From the NCBI GenBank assembly GCA_965208525.1, contig OZ242340.1, forward strand, positions 2,542,001-2,606,000: a stretch of DNA of 64,000 bases, written 5' to 3'. The notes under the pieces are model-generated. The model was not told where the DNA came from. It saw only the letters and a list, made by a program, of their open reading frames with translations, and made no database searches. Shown here in pieces: positions 56,026 through 64,000 of this stretch (within the stretch, counting starts at the first letter, position 1; each line of letters opens with the position of its first letter). The DNA comes from VXYL01 sp965208525 (lineage in GTDB: Bacteria > Pseudomonadota > Gammaproteobacteria > Pseudomonadales > Azotimanducaceae). Both the position numbers and the translations under genes were made by a program.

Positions 56026-56597
56026 GCGCGGGCGACGAGTTCATCGACGACATCAAGGAAGACGCCGAAAAGCGCATGGACGGTGCCTTGGAAGCACTCA
56101 GGAGCGCGTTTTCCCGCATCCGCACCGGCCGCGCCAACGCCGCGATCCTGGAGGGCGTGCAGGTGGACTACTACGGCACCCCCACACCCGTCACCAGAGT
56201 TGCCACCGTGACGGTCGAAGAGGCCCGCACTCTCCTCATCTCCCCTTGGGAAAAGACGATGGTGGTGGACATCGAACGTGCCATCCTGAAGAGCGATTTG
56301 GGTCTCACCCCAAACAGCAGCGGCGACGTAATCCGCCTAACCCTTCCGCCCCTAACCGAAGAGAACCGCCGCGACTTGGTCCGCGTCGCCCGCGCCGAAG
56401 CCGAAAAGGGCCGCATCGCCATCCGCAACGTCCGCCGCGATGCCGTCAGCGACATCCGCGACCTCGTCCGCGAGAAGGAAGCCTCGGAAGACGACGGCCA
56501 CCGCGCCGAAGAAGACATCCAACGCATAACCGACCGCCACACAGCGGCAACGGACGAAGCGTTGGCGGAGAAGGAAGCGGACCTGCTCGAAATTTAG
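56022..56597 (+). CDS. frr: Ribosome recycling factor
   Basis: A 191-residue factor (E. coli 185) that, with EF-G, splits post-termination ribosomes. Supporting segments are FIDDIKEDAEKRMDGALEAL, FSRIRTGRANAAILEGV, YYGTPTPVTRVATV and RRDLVRVARAEAEKGRIAIRNV. The start is GTG 56022, overlapping the pyrH stop. In most relatives uppS follows directly; here a 1.7-kb accessory stretch intervenes. Confidence 0.98.
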   Translation: MSAGDEFIDDIKEDAEKRMDGALEALRSAFSRIRTGRANAAILEGVQVDYYGTPTPVTRVATVTVEEARTLLISPWEKTMVVDIERAILKSDLGLTPNSSGDVIRLTLPPLTEENRRDLVRVARAEAEKGRIAIRNVRRDAVSDIRDLVREKEASEDDGHRAEEDIQRITDRHTAATDEALAEKEADLLEI

Positions 56598-56697
56598 CTT
56601 AGCTTGGGTATCGGGCGTAAACGGGACAGCACACACTTTCTCATGAACGCCCTAAATAAAGCTGCTAAGCGAAAACAGCGGCCTTACCGAAACAAAG

Positions 56698-56937
56698 TTG
56701 CGGGACGCGGTCGTCGAAGCCATTGAGCACCTCCGGGCAGATCGCTGGGATCACCATCGAGAACTGGTTCATTGGGATCTGGGCTACGACGGGAGCCGGT
56801 TCCCACCACTGAAGGTCTTGATAACTGCGTTCGATCGGCTGGGGCAACGTAGGACCAAAAGGCAGGACATCGAACCAACGACCTGCTCAGGCAGTCGGCT
56901 TCGTGATCAAAAGGAAGCCAAACCAAAGCACCGATAG
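56698..56937 (+). pseudogene. Hypothetical fragment, possible N-terminal piece of a restriction-type protein
   Basis: A short frame opening at TTG 56698 encodes about 50 plausible residues (VVEAIEHLRADRWDHHREL, YDGSRFPPLKVL) before the composition becomes unconvincing. The YDGxRFPPLKV pattern resembles N-terminal regions of McrA/McrB-like restriction proteins, but similarity is weak. Together with the AAA fragment just downstream it may be debris of one gene or operon. The stretch 56598-56697 holds no gene. Confidence 0.3.
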
Positions 56938-56951
56938 GTCAGGGGCGACCA

Positions 56952-57173
56952 ATGCGGTACCAAGCAATGAAGGAGCAGAAGTGCCGGTGCCGTCAAAACC
57001 CAATCCTCTACGGACCGCCCGGGACAGGCAAGACGTACTCCACTGCGGAGGAGGCCGTCCGCCTTTGCGGTGAGCCCGTACCCAACGACCGTGACGCGTT
57101 GATGGACGCATACCAGCAGCTGCTCGCGGTCGGCAGGGTCGAATTCGTCACGTTCCACCAGTCGATGTTCTAG
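56952..57173 (+). pseudogene. Truncated McrB-like AAA+ GTPase/ATPase fragment
   Basis: About 73 residues. ILYGPPGTGKTYSTAEEAVRL (Walker A) followed by LMDAYQQLLAVGRVEFVTFHQS is the typical opening of McrB-type AAA proteins of modification-dependent restriction systems. The frame stops right after HQSMF, where family members continue (usually HQSxSYEDFVEG). Walker B, sensor motifs and a McrC partner are missing, so the piece is inactive. Confidence 0.7.
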
Positions 57174-57218
57174 CCGGAATGAGACCGCTTGACCGCGCGG
57201 GGCGTCCGCCCCAGACTA

Positions 57219-57233
57219 TAGCTAACCTAGCTA
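57219..57233 (+). promoter_or_regulatory. Putative toxin-antitoxin operator
   Basis: Two copies of the palindrome TAGCTA (57219-57224 and 57228-57233) are separated by three bases and end directly before the antitoxin ATG at 57234. Phd-type antitoxins repress their own promoter by binding short palindromes there, so this is a reasonable operator. A GC hairpin GGGGCGTCCGCCCC lies just upstream. Confidence 0.45.
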
Positions 57234-57479
57234 ATGACGTCGAAAGTCATGCTTGTCAACGTTCACGACGCCAAGTCTAGATTGTCGAAGTTGATCGCTG
57301 CGGCGGAATCCGGCGATGACGTGGTGATTGCCCGAAACGGCAAACCCGCCGTGCGGCTCGTGCCTGTGCGGCCGCGTGGATTCCGCTTCGGCACGCTCGC
57401 GCACCTCGTCACTGCGGTGCCGGACTTTGACGAGCCGATGGACGACGAGGAACTCGCCCGTTGGGAGGGGGAACGTTGA
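57234..57479 (+). CDS. Type II antitoxin, Phd/YefM family
   Basis: An 81-residue protein. The N-terminal DNA-binding part (VNVHDAKSRLSKLIAAAESGD plus VVIARNGKPAVRLVP) is typical of Phd/YefM antitoxins, and the C-terminal acidic tail (DFDEPMDDEELARWEGER) would wrap the toxin. It overlaps the PIN toxin gene by four bases. A second ATG six codons in is an alternative start. It lies in the accessory island between frr and uppS. Confidence 0.85.
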   Translation: MTSKVMLVNVHDAKSRLSKLIAAAESGDDVVIARNGKPAVRLVPVRPRGFRFGTLAHLVTAVPDFDEPMDDEELARWEGER

Positions 57480-57871
57480 GCGCGATCCTCCTCGACACCC
57501 ATGCCTGGGTTTGGAGCCTGATGGACCCGGTGCGCCTTGGCGACACCGTGAAGTCCGTCATTCGCGAGGCGGACTCCGTTCACGTCAGTCCGATCAGCGT
57601 GTACGAAATCGTGCGCAAGGCGCGACGTGGCCAATGGTCGGAGATCGTGCCACACCTCGATGCGCTAGTGGCGGATGGGCAGACCGTTTCCGCACCTCTC
57701 ACGCGTGCGATCGCGGCACGGGCGGGCACGTTGGATTGGCCTCATCGCGACCCGTTTGATCGACTGATCGCGGCGACGGCAATTGAGTTTGCCTATCCGC
57801 TCGTCTCCAAGGACGGTGCATTCGACGCCCTCCACGGGACGATCGGATGGCAGGGCCGCGTGTGGTCATAG
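57476..57871 (+). CDS. PIN-domain ribonuclease toxin, VapC-like
   Basis: A 131-residue endoribonuclease-type toxin. PIN acidic residues are in LLDTHAWVW (Asp near residue 7), SVYEIVRKARRGQW (Glu) and DPFDRLIAATA (Asp), with C-terminal LVSKDGAFD. This variant (DTHAWVW start) usually pairs with Phd-like antitoxins, as here. The start is TTG 57476 with GGAGGGGG upstream, overlapping the antitoxin stop. Free toxin would be expected to cleave RNA and arrest growth. Confidence 0.87.
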   Translation: MSAILLDTHAWVWSLMDPVRLGDTVKSVIREADSVHVSPISVYEIVRKARRGQWSEIVPHLDALVADGQTVSAPLTRAIAARAGTLDWPHRDPFDRLIAATAIEFAYPLVSKDGAFDALHGTIGWQGRVWS

Positions 57872-58086
57872 GCGAGCAAGCCGATTGAGGCTTGCCGTTC
57901 TGGAAGCCGGGCAGTGCCCCTTCGCTAGTGTGGCGTCCCAGAAATACGTAACCCTTCGAGCTGGACGTTGGCTGGTGCAGCAATGTCGGAGAAAGCGAGG
58001 ATGTGCCGCCTGGGACTCGCCTCCGAGAGGTCGTTGAGTGCCTGCATTTGGCATCCCGAAGTACCACGAAACTTGTGGGACGGCAC

Positions 58087-58262
58087 ACTAGTGCGTGACA
58101 AGGCGGGCCTTCGGAGGGAGGGCTTTCTGCCTTCCCTGCGCGCCCTCTGGCGCGCTGACCGCGACTTGCAGTGAGAAGGCGCCTGTCGGTGCTAGGGACG
58201 CGCCCTTCGGGCGCGTTGGCAGAGTGCCTTCCCTCCAAGGGACTGCCTTGTTCACGCGCTAA
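58087..58262. repeat. MITE-like palindrome in the frr-uppS island
   Basis: The ends are inverted: left CTAGTGCGTGACAAGGC and right, reverse complemented, TTAGCGCGTGAACAAGGC. Inside are arms around GGCCTTCGGAGGGAGGGC and GCCTTCCCTCC. Close relatives are at 13.10-13.25 kb (opposite orientation) and 28.13-28.27 kb. The 57872-58086 stretch before it and 58263-58346 after it show no gene. Confidence 0.8.
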
Positions 58263-58346
58263 GGAAAATTGGTGAAGAACTGCACGCCGGCGAATGGGTG
58301 GGGAAGTGCAGAATAGGCGACTTGTGACGTAAGCGACCCCGCCTTC

Positions 58347-59093
58347 ATGCAAGCAACTGCCGTTCGTTCCTCGGTGCCGGACGAGACATGCATGCCCTCG
58401 CATGTCGCCATCGTGATGGATGGAAATCACCGCTGGGCGCTGCGGCGGCGGCTGCCGGGGGCGATGGGGCATCGGGCCGGCGCGAAGAATGTCCGTGCCG
58501 TGGCGCAGGCTTGTGCGGACCTCGGCGTGCGCTATCTGACACTGTTTGCCTTCAGCACCGAGAACTGGAATCGGCCGGAGCGGGAGGTGAAGCTGCTGCT
58601 CGACCTCATGCGCGGGATGCTGCGGGACGATGTGGAGGAACTGGATCGAGAGCAGGTTCGGTTGCGCCTCATCGGCGACCGGCGCGAGTTTCCCGCGGAC
58701 TTGCAGATGGCCATGACGCGGGCGGAGCGCATCACCGCTGGCAATGACCGGCTCTTCCTCTCCATCGCCGTCAATTATGGCGGGCGCTGGGACATCGCCA
58801 ATGCGGCGCGGGCAATCGCCAAGGAAGCGCTTGCAGGAAGGCTGGACCCGGATGCAGTGGACGAACGGTGCCTTTCCTCGTTCCTGGCCTTGGACGGGAT
58901 GCCGGCGCCGGATCTCTGCATCCGCACGGGCGGTGAGCGGCGGCTCAGCAACTTCCTGCTGTGGGATTTCGCGTACACGGAGTTTTACTTCACGGACACC
59001 TTTTGGCCGGACTTCGAGGAAGGCGAGTTGCGAACCGCCTTCGCCGACTTCGCCTCTCGCCAGCGCCGGTTCGGTCGTCGGCAATCCGGCTGA
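58347..59093 (+). CDS. uppS: Undecaprenyl diphosphate synthase
   Basis: A 248-residue cis-prenyltransferase making the C55 lipid carrier for cell wall and O-antigen. Signature VAIVMDGNHRWALRRRLPG (catalytic Asp) follows a short extension, then LTLFAFSTENWNRP, LSIAVNYGGRWDI, DLCIRTGGERRLSNFLLW and YTEFYFTDTFWPDF. Start ATG 58347; ATG 58392 would give a more usual N-terminus. It belongs to the frr-uppS-cdsA cluster despite the intervening island. Confidence 0.97.
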   Translation: MQATAVRSSVPDETCMPSHVAIVMDGNHRWALRRRLPGAMGHRAGAKNVRAVAQACADLGVRYLTLFAFSTENWNRPEREVKLLLDLMRGMLRDDVEELDREQVRLRLIGDRREFPADLQMAMTRAERITAGNDRLFLSIAVNYGGRWDIANAARAIAKEALAGRLDPDAVDERCLSSFLALDGMPAPDLCIRTGGERRLSNFLLWDFAYTEFYFTDTFWPDFEEGELRTAFADFASRQRRFGRRQSG

Positions 59094-59198
59094 ATCCCAA
59101 ATTAGGAGCTTGTGCCGAGAATGAGCGAATCCCGTGTGCGACGAACCTGAGCAGTTTCCGCGTGAGCGAAACTGCGAGAGCCCTGCGAAGCGGCGCTA

Positions 59199-60008
59199 GT
59201 GCTTCGCACACGCATCCTGACTGCGGCAGTACTGGCGCCGCTGGCGATCGCTGCCGTTTTGCTGCTGCCGCTTGTACCGTTCGCGGTGCTGATGGGGCTC
59301 GTTGCGCTGGCGGCGGCGTGGGAATGGTCGGCGCTTGCGGGGCTTGACGCGCGGCAGGGCAGGGCGGGTGGCGCCGCCCTGACGGCCGCCTCGTTGGTGG
59401 TGCTGTGGATGTTCCCCGGCGTGTGGGATGCCGCGCTCCTGGTGGTGGTTGCGTTCTGGGTGGGCGTCGCCGGGATGGTCCTCACTTGGCCGCGGGCGTT
59501 GGACAAGGTTCGTTCCGCACCGTTCTCGCTGGCGATGTCGGTGCCGGCGTTGGCAGGGGCTTGGCTCGCGATGGTGCTGCTGAAGGCACAGCCCGACGGC
59601 GGCTGGATCATCGTCTGGACCTTGGCGTTGGTGGCGATTGCCGATAGTGGGGCGTACTTCGCGGGGAGGCAGTTCGGCCGTCGTCGGCTGGCGCCGAAGG
59701 TCAGTCCGGGCAAGACGTGGGAAGGCCTTGCCGGTGGGGCTCTAGCGGGAATGGTGTGGAGTTTGGCGGCGGCACTGTGGTTGCCTGGAGGCGCGTGGCT
59801 CTGGCTTGTTGCCGGCATTGTCGGCATCATTGCTGCGGTGTTTGGCGATCTGTTCGAGAGTGCGCTGAAGCGCGCCCGGGGCGTGAAGGATTCCGGCGCG
59901 TTGTTGCCAGGACACGGTGGCGTGCTGGATCGGCTGGATGCTTCGCTCGCAGCGCTGCCGGTGGTAGCACTGGTGGTTTTGGCGGCGTTGGAGAGGCCGG
60001 CCAGCTAA
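59199..60008 (+). CDS. cdsA: Phosphatidate cytidylyltransferase
   Basis: A 269-residue integral membrane enzyme forming CDP-diacylglycerol from phosphatidate and CTP. At least six hydrophobic helices are seen. The family signature is present near the C-terminus (KRARGVKDSGALLPGHGGV then LDRLD), with SPGKTWEGLAGG before it. GTG 59199 is the likely start. The 59094-59198 spacer contains a hairpin (GCAGTTTC...GAAACTGC near 59133). dxr, commonly next, is absent; rseP follows after 149 bases. Confidence 0.94.
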   Translation: MLRTRILTAAVLAPLAIAAVLLLPLVPFAVLMGLVALAAAWEWSALAGLDARQGRAGGAALTAASLVVLWMFPGVWDAALLVVVAFWVGVAGMVLTWPRALDKVRSAPFSLAMSVPALAGAWLAMVLLKAQPDGGWIIVWTLALVAIADSGAYFAGRQFGRRRLAPKVSPGKTWEGLAGGALAGMVWSLAAALWLPGGAWLWLVAGIVGIIAAVFGDLFESALKRARGVKDSGALLPGHGGVLDRLDASLAALPVVALVVLAALERPAS

Positions 60009-60157
60009 AGGCGCCGTCAGGTGTGTCGGGAGGGGCTCCGATGCCCTTCCGGCAACGAGGCCCCGTCTAGCGCGTTGGACGGTGGCGAGTCCAGGCGGCG
60101 TGGCGAACCAACGTGCTTGGCTCGTGTCCAAGCCAACGAAATCGATGGGAACTGTCT

Positions 60158-61501
60158 GTGGAACTCCTGCTAAGCCTTGTCTCTGGCGCTTTCTGGTTTG
60201 TGGTGGTCATTGCCGTGCTGGTGACATCGCACGAGTTGGGCCATTACTTCGTGGCGCGGCGGTTCGGGCTCTACATCCTGCAGTTTTCCGTGGGTTTCGG
60301 GCCGGCGATTGCGCGCTGGCGTTGGCGGGAGACCGAGTGTCGGATTGCCTGCATTCCGCTTGGCGGCTACGTCCGGATGCTGGAGAGTTCGCAGCTAGAG
60401 GGGCTTGATGCCGAGGAGCGTGAGGAACTCAAGGGGCGCACCTACGACGGGCTGGATCCGTGGCGGCGCATTGCCATTCTGCTGGGTGGCCCGTTCGCAA
60501 ACCTCGTGCTCGCCTTCGTTGCGTATTGGCTCGTGCTGGTGATCGGCGCCACGGTTGTGGTGCCGCACGTGGGCAAGGTGGTTCCCGACTCGCCAGCGGC
60601 CGAGGCGGGGCTTGTGGGCGGTGAGGAGATCCTTGCCATCGACGGTCGTGCGGTCGCATCGGTGACGGATGTGGGGCTGGCGCTTGGCAGCCGTCTGGGC
60701 GAAACGGGCCACATCGAGATCAAGGGGCGCTCGCGCGGCATGGACCGCGCATGGGCGCTGCCCATCGAGTCGTGGCATACGGGCGACGACGACCCCAATC
60801 CGTTCCTTTCCCTCGGCTTCGGTCTCGACCACCCGACCTTGATCGGCGAAGTGCAGGAAGGTTCGCCAGCAGAGGCCGCCGGCCTCGAACCCGGCGATCG
60901 CATCACCTACATCAACGGTGCCCCGGCGTCCTTGTGGGTCGACTTCCGTGAGGCCGTTCAGGGCAGCCCCGAACGCGCCCTTGCCATCACGGTCGAACGC
61001 GATGGCAGGGCCTTGCCGCTGCAATTGACGCCCGAGCGGACTGCCGACGGCACGGGCCGGGTCGGCGTTCTTGCCCGCGTGCCGACCCGGTTGGTGCGGC
61101 AGACGCCTTGGGCCGCCGTCCCCGACGCCTTGGCCGACACATGGAACAACACCGCGATGACGGTCGACATCGTGCGCAAGATGCTCACCCTCGCCGTGTC
61201 GCACCGCAACATCTCAGGCCCGATCACCATTGCCGATGTGGCGGGAGACTTCGCCCGCGCTGGATGGGAGCACTATCTTGGCCTCTTGGCGCTGCTCTCC
61301 ATCAGCCTCGGCATCATCAACCTGTTGCCCATTCCGGTGCTCGACGGCGGCCAGATCGTGTTCTGCGCCGCAGAGATCGTGCGTCGGCGACCGGTGTCGG
61401 CACGGGTGCAAGCGCTTGGCAATCAGGTTGGCATTGGCCTTGTGGTGTGCCTCATGCTGCTCGCGTTCTACAACGACATCACCCGGTACATCACGGGCTA
61501 A
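60158..61501 (+). CDS. rseP: Site-2 zinc metalloprotease RseP
   Basis: A 447-residue intramembrane protease (E. coli 450) that cleaves RseA inside the membrane to activate RpoE. Zinc motif HELGH is at residues 25-29, the LDG motif in IPVLGGQ-like VLDGGQ near 407, and two PDZ domains lie between (VVPDSPAAEAGLVGGEEILAI; VQEGSPAEAAGLEPGDRITYI). Four transmembrane helices are expected. GTG 60158 gives the family-like N-terminus. Its substrate RseA is encoded at 22.4 kb in the same window. Confidence 0.95.
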   Translation: MELLLSLVSGAFWFVVVIAVLVTSHELGHYFVARRFGLYILQFSVGFGPAIARWRWRETECRIACIPLGGYVRMLESSQLEGLDAEEREELKGRTYDGLDPWRRIAILLGGPFANLVLAFVAYWLVLVIGATVVVPHVGKVVPDSPAAEAGLVGGEEILAIDGRAVASVTDVGLALGSRLGETGHIEIKGRSRGMDRAWALPIESWHTGDDDPNPFLSLGFGLDHPTLIGEVQEGSPAEAAGLEPGDRITYINGAPASLWVDFREAVQGSPERALAITVERDGRALPLQLTPERTADGTGRVGVLARVPTRLVRQTPWAAVPDALADTWNNTAMTVDIVRKMLTLAVSHRNISGPITIADVAGDFARAGWEHYLGLLALLSISLGIINLLPIPVLDGGQIVFCAAEIVRRRPVSARVQALGNQVGIGLVVCLMLLAFYNDITRYITG

Positions 61502-61513
61502 AAGGGACGACAG

Positions 61514-63847
61514 ATGAACCCACGCCGAATTCTCGCCGCCGCCTTGCTCACGTGCCTCGCCGCCTCGGCGGCGGCCCAGGAGTCGTTCCGGGTTGCCGAC
61601 ATCCGCTTGCAGGGACTGCAGCGGGTCTCCTCCGGCACGGTGTTCAACCTCTTGCCGGTGAATGTCGGCGACGACATCGATGGCTTCACGCTGCGGCAAC
61701 TCACCCGTTCGCTGTTCGAGTCCGGCTATTTCGACGACATCCAGATGTTGCGCGATGGCGAAGTGCTGGTCGTTAAGTTCCAGGAGCGCCCGGCCATCGA
61801 GTCGATCGAGCTCGAAGGCAACAAGGCCATCAAGAGCGAAGACCTGCTCAAGGGTCTCGCCGAGCAGGGGTTGCGCGAGGGCGAGATATTCAAGCAGGCG
61901 ACCCTCGAGCTCGTGGGCATTGGCCTGCGCCAGCAGTACATCGCCCAGGGGCGCTACGACGCCGGTATCGAAACGGACGTAAAGGAACTGCCGCGCAACA
62001 GGGTGGGGATCAAGATCGAGATCGACGAGGGCAAGAGCTCGGGCGTGCGCCACATCAACATCGTCGGGGTGACTCAGTTCGAGCAGTCGGAGTTGCTCGA
62101 GGCGCTCGAACTCAAGCACCCGACCTGGTTCTCCTTCATCGGCGGCAAGGACCGCTACTCACGCGAGAAGCTCCAGGGCGACATGGAGAAGCTGGAGTCG
62201 TGGTATCAGGACCGTGGCTTCGTCGAGTTCCGCCCCCTATCGACGCAGGTGAGCGTGGCACCGGACAAGCGCTCCGTGTACGTCACCATCAACGTCAAGG
62301 AAGGCGACCGCTTCACCGTCGGCGACGTGAGCCTTATTGGCGAACTGTCCGACGTCAAGCCGGAACAGGTGGAGAGCATGTTCCTAGTGCGCGAAGGGCA
62401 ACAGTTTTCCCGCGCCCTCGTCACCGCCACCGAAGAGCGCATCGGCGCCGCCTTCGGCAACGCCGGCTACACGTTCGCGAGCGCGAGCGGCGTGCCGGAG
62501 GTGAAGGAGGGCGGCATCGTGGATGTGAAGTTCATCGTCGACGCCGGCAAGCGCGCGTACGTCCGCCGCATCACCTTTGCCGGCAACGCCATGACCGAAG
62601 ACCACGTGCTCCGGCGCGAGCTTCGACAGATGGAGGGTGGCTGGGCCTCGACGCAGATGATTGACCTGTCCAAGGTGCGCCTCGACCGCCTTGGCTTCTT
62701 CGAGAACGTCAATGTCGAGACGCCGGCGGTGCCCGGCACGGACGATCAAGTCGATGTGGACTTCACCGTCGAGGAAATCCCTACCGGCAGCATTTCCGCC
62801 ACTCTCGGCTACGCCGAATACTCTGGCCTCATCATCGGCGGCAGCTACATGCAGGAGAATGTCGGTGGCAGCGGCAACAGCGTTGGCGTCTCGGTGAGCT
62901 TCAGCGACTACCAGAAAGCCGCCAACTTCAGCTACCGCGACCCCTACTACACCATGGACGGCATCAGTCGCGGCTTCAACATCTTTGCCCGCGAGACCGA
63001 CTACCACGCCCGCAACATCGCCCGCTACGCTACCGATGCCGTGGGGGCGGGCGTGAACTTCGGCTTCCCCATCGGCGAAACGCGGCGCCTTGCCATCGGC
63101 GCGAGAGCGGAATACACGCACATTCGCGAAGGCCGATTCGCCGCCGGCGAAATCTCGGAGTTCATCCAGGCGGAGGGTGACACGTTCGTCAACTACAAGC
63201 TCGAAGGCACCTGGAGCCGCACCACGCTCAACCGGCTGATGTTCCCGAGCCGCGGCACGGCACAGCGGTTGATCGCGGAACTCGCGGTTCCCGGCAGCGA
63301 CCTCGAGTTCTACCGCGTCACCTACAACGGCCAAGCGTATATCCCGCTCTTCAACCCGCTGACGCTGCACCTGCGCACGCAACTCGGCTACGGCAACACC
63401 TTCGGCGACTCCAACACGTACCCCTTCTACGAGCATTACTACGCCGGGGGCCACGGCTCCATTCGCGGCTACGAGAACAGCACGCTCGGCCCCCGCACCA
63501 CGCCGATATCCGGAAGCTTCTTCTACCGCCCGGACGGCGACCCCATCGGCGGCAACATGCTGATCGAGACCTCGGCCGAGCTCATCTTCCCAATGCCCTT
63601 CATCGACTCGGGGCTCGCTCGCCCCATGTTCTTCGTCGACGCGGGCAACGTATTCAACAGCAACTGCCCAACGACGAGCGTCAACTGCTTCGATTTCACC
63701 CCGGACGAGATTCGCGTCACCACCGGCCTTGCCGTGCAATGGATCACCGGCATGGGGCCGATGACGTTCGCCATGACGCTGCCGCTCAACTCCAAGCCCG
63801 GCGACGAGGAAGAGCGCTTTTCCTTCGAGATGGGGCACAACTTCTAG
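61514..63847 (+). CDS. bamA: Outer membrane protein assembly factor BamA
   Basis: A 777-residue outer-membrane insertase. A signal peptide (to ASAAAQ, residue 22) is followed by five POTRA domains (about 22-420; first one FRVADIRLQGLQRVSSGTVF) and a 16-strand barrel ending in the C-terminal Phe (FEMGHNF). The lid/loop 6 motif appears as GSIRGYENSTLGPR near residue 650. It is needed for assembling other barrels, including the TonB receptor and GspD. It starts 12 bases after rseP and is followed by skp. Confidence 0.97.
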   Translation: MNPRRILAAALLTCLAASAAAQESFRVADIRLQGLQRVSSGTVFNLLPVNVGDDIDGFTLRQLTRSLFESGYFDDIQMLRDGEVLVVKFQERPAIESIELEGNKAIKSEDLLKGLAEQGLREGEIFKQATLELVGIGLRQQYIAQGRYDAGIETDVKELPRNRVGIKIEIDEGKSSGVRHINIVGVTQFEQSELLEALELKHPTWFSFIGGKDRYSREKLQGDMEKLESWYQDRGFVEFRPLSTQVSVAPDKRSVYVTINVKEGDRFTVGDVSLIGELSDVKPEQVESMFLVREGQQFSRALVTATEERIGAAFGNAGYTFASASGVPEVKEGGIVDVKFIVDAGKRAYVRRITFAGNAMTEDHVLRRELRQMEGGWASTQMIDLSKVRLDRLGFFENVNVETPAVPGTDDQVDVDFTVEEIPTGSISATLGYAEYSGLIIGGSYMQENVGGSGNSVGVSVSFSDYQKAANFSYRDPYYTMDGISRGFNIFARETDYHARNIARYATDAVGAGVNFGFPIGETRRLAIGARAEYTHIREGRFAAGEISEFIQAEGDTFVNYKLEGTWSRTTLNRLMFPSRGTAQRLIAELAVPGSDLEFYRVTYNGQAYIPLFNPLTLHLRTQLGYGNTFGDSNTYPFYEHYYAGGHGSIRGYENSTLGPRTTPISGSFFYRPDGDPIGGNMLIETSAELIFPMPFIDSGLARPMFFVDAGNVFNSNCPTTSVNCFDFTPDEIRVTTGLAVQWITGMGPMTFAMTLPLNSKPGDEEERFSFEMGHNF

Positions 63848-63941
63848 CCCTCTTGCGGCGGCGAAGGCAGCAAGAAAGCAGTAAAATGCCGCGCTTTGCG
63901 GCTCTTGCTGGCCTAGCCGGCAACACACACTTGGAGAAACC

Positions 63942-64000
63942 ATGACGAAGAGAATCGCCGCCTTGGCGGCTGTCATGTTGGGGCTGGTCGCGCCGAGCGC
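63942..64000 (+). CDS. skp: Skp/OmpH periplasmic chaperone, 5' end only
   Basis: Only the first 19 codons are visible. They form a typical signal peptide start (MTKRIAALAAVMLGLVAPS) after GGAGA, 95 bases downstream of bamA. The position is where skp normally lies; nothing more can be seen before the window ends. The A/T-rich AAGCAGTAAAATG at 63876-63888 could be a local promoter. Confidence 0.6.
   Translation, partial: MTKRIAALAAVMLGLVAPS

Noticed and set aside
63876..63888. A/T-rich AAGCAGTAAAATG before skp as a firm promoter
   Set aside because: A plausible -10 exists but no -35 at acceptable spacing; mentioned only as a possibility.

Overview
The window is high-GC, gene-dense bacterial chromosome. 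Gene content and order point to a gammaproteobacterium: rpoE-rseA-rseB-rseC-lepA followed by rnc-era-recO-relA, sdhE next to a ygfX-like gene, ygfZ, map-glnD-dapC-dapE divergent from rpsB-tsf-pyrH-frr-uppS-cdsA-rseP-bamA-skp, PlsB, RsmJ and a type II secretion cluster. The species cannot be named from the sequence alone. No rRNA or tRNA gene, CRISPR array, intact transposase or prophage was seen. The intergenic regions are unusually rich in palindromic repeats.

Layout. 1-5.5 kb: catabolic or accessory genes (Ldh-type dehydrogenase cut by the window edge, D-2-hydroxyacid dehydrogenase, CmcJ/NvfI-type oxidoreductase, small membrane protein, esterase, class II aldolase, YfcE-type phosphoesterase). 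5.5-6.5 kb: tandem array of a 260-290 bp element just downstream of metH (6.5-10.3 kb). 10.5-14.4 kb: cyclophilin, SPFH/NfeD pair, orphan RskA-like protein, repeat patch, TIGR03084-type protein. 14.6-16.9 kb: TonB-dependent receptor behind a TPP riboswitch. 16.9-21.8 kb: CoA-binding protein, MetY-type enzyme, YgfZ, SdhE, YgfX, NadB. 21.8-31.7 kb: sigma-E regulon control genes, LepA, RNase III, Era, RecO, RelA, Adk. 32-37.4 kb: MoeA, a MITE-like element, TsaB, RsmJ, PlsB. 37.4-46.6 kb: type II secretion genes gspD, gspC and gspN with a gene for a subtilase of about 1,817 residues embedded among them. 46.7-53.4 kb: metalloprotease remnant, DapE, DapC, GlnD, Map. 53.4-64 kb: translation, nucleotide, undecaprenyl, phospholipid and outer-membrane biogenesis genes, interrupted between frr and uppS by a small accessory island (McrB-like remnant, Phd/PIN toxin-antitoxin pair, mobile palindrome).

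How it fits together. Much of the window is envelope biology: sigma-E with its RseA/RseB inhibitors, the RseP protease that cleaves RseA, BamA, Skp, PlsB, CdsA, UppS, GspC/D/N and a TonB receptor. The most unusual observations are (1) an element family found in the same orientation shortly after metH, adk and rsmJ and tandemly repeated after metH; (2) palindromic repeats that have entered reading frames, supplying the only visible start codon of rnc and the last codons and stop of glnD; (3) the giant subtilase inside the gsp operon; (4) riboswitch control of a TonB receptor; and (5) a 197-bp element with terminal inverted repeats flanked by TA. lepB and dxr are missing from their customary places.
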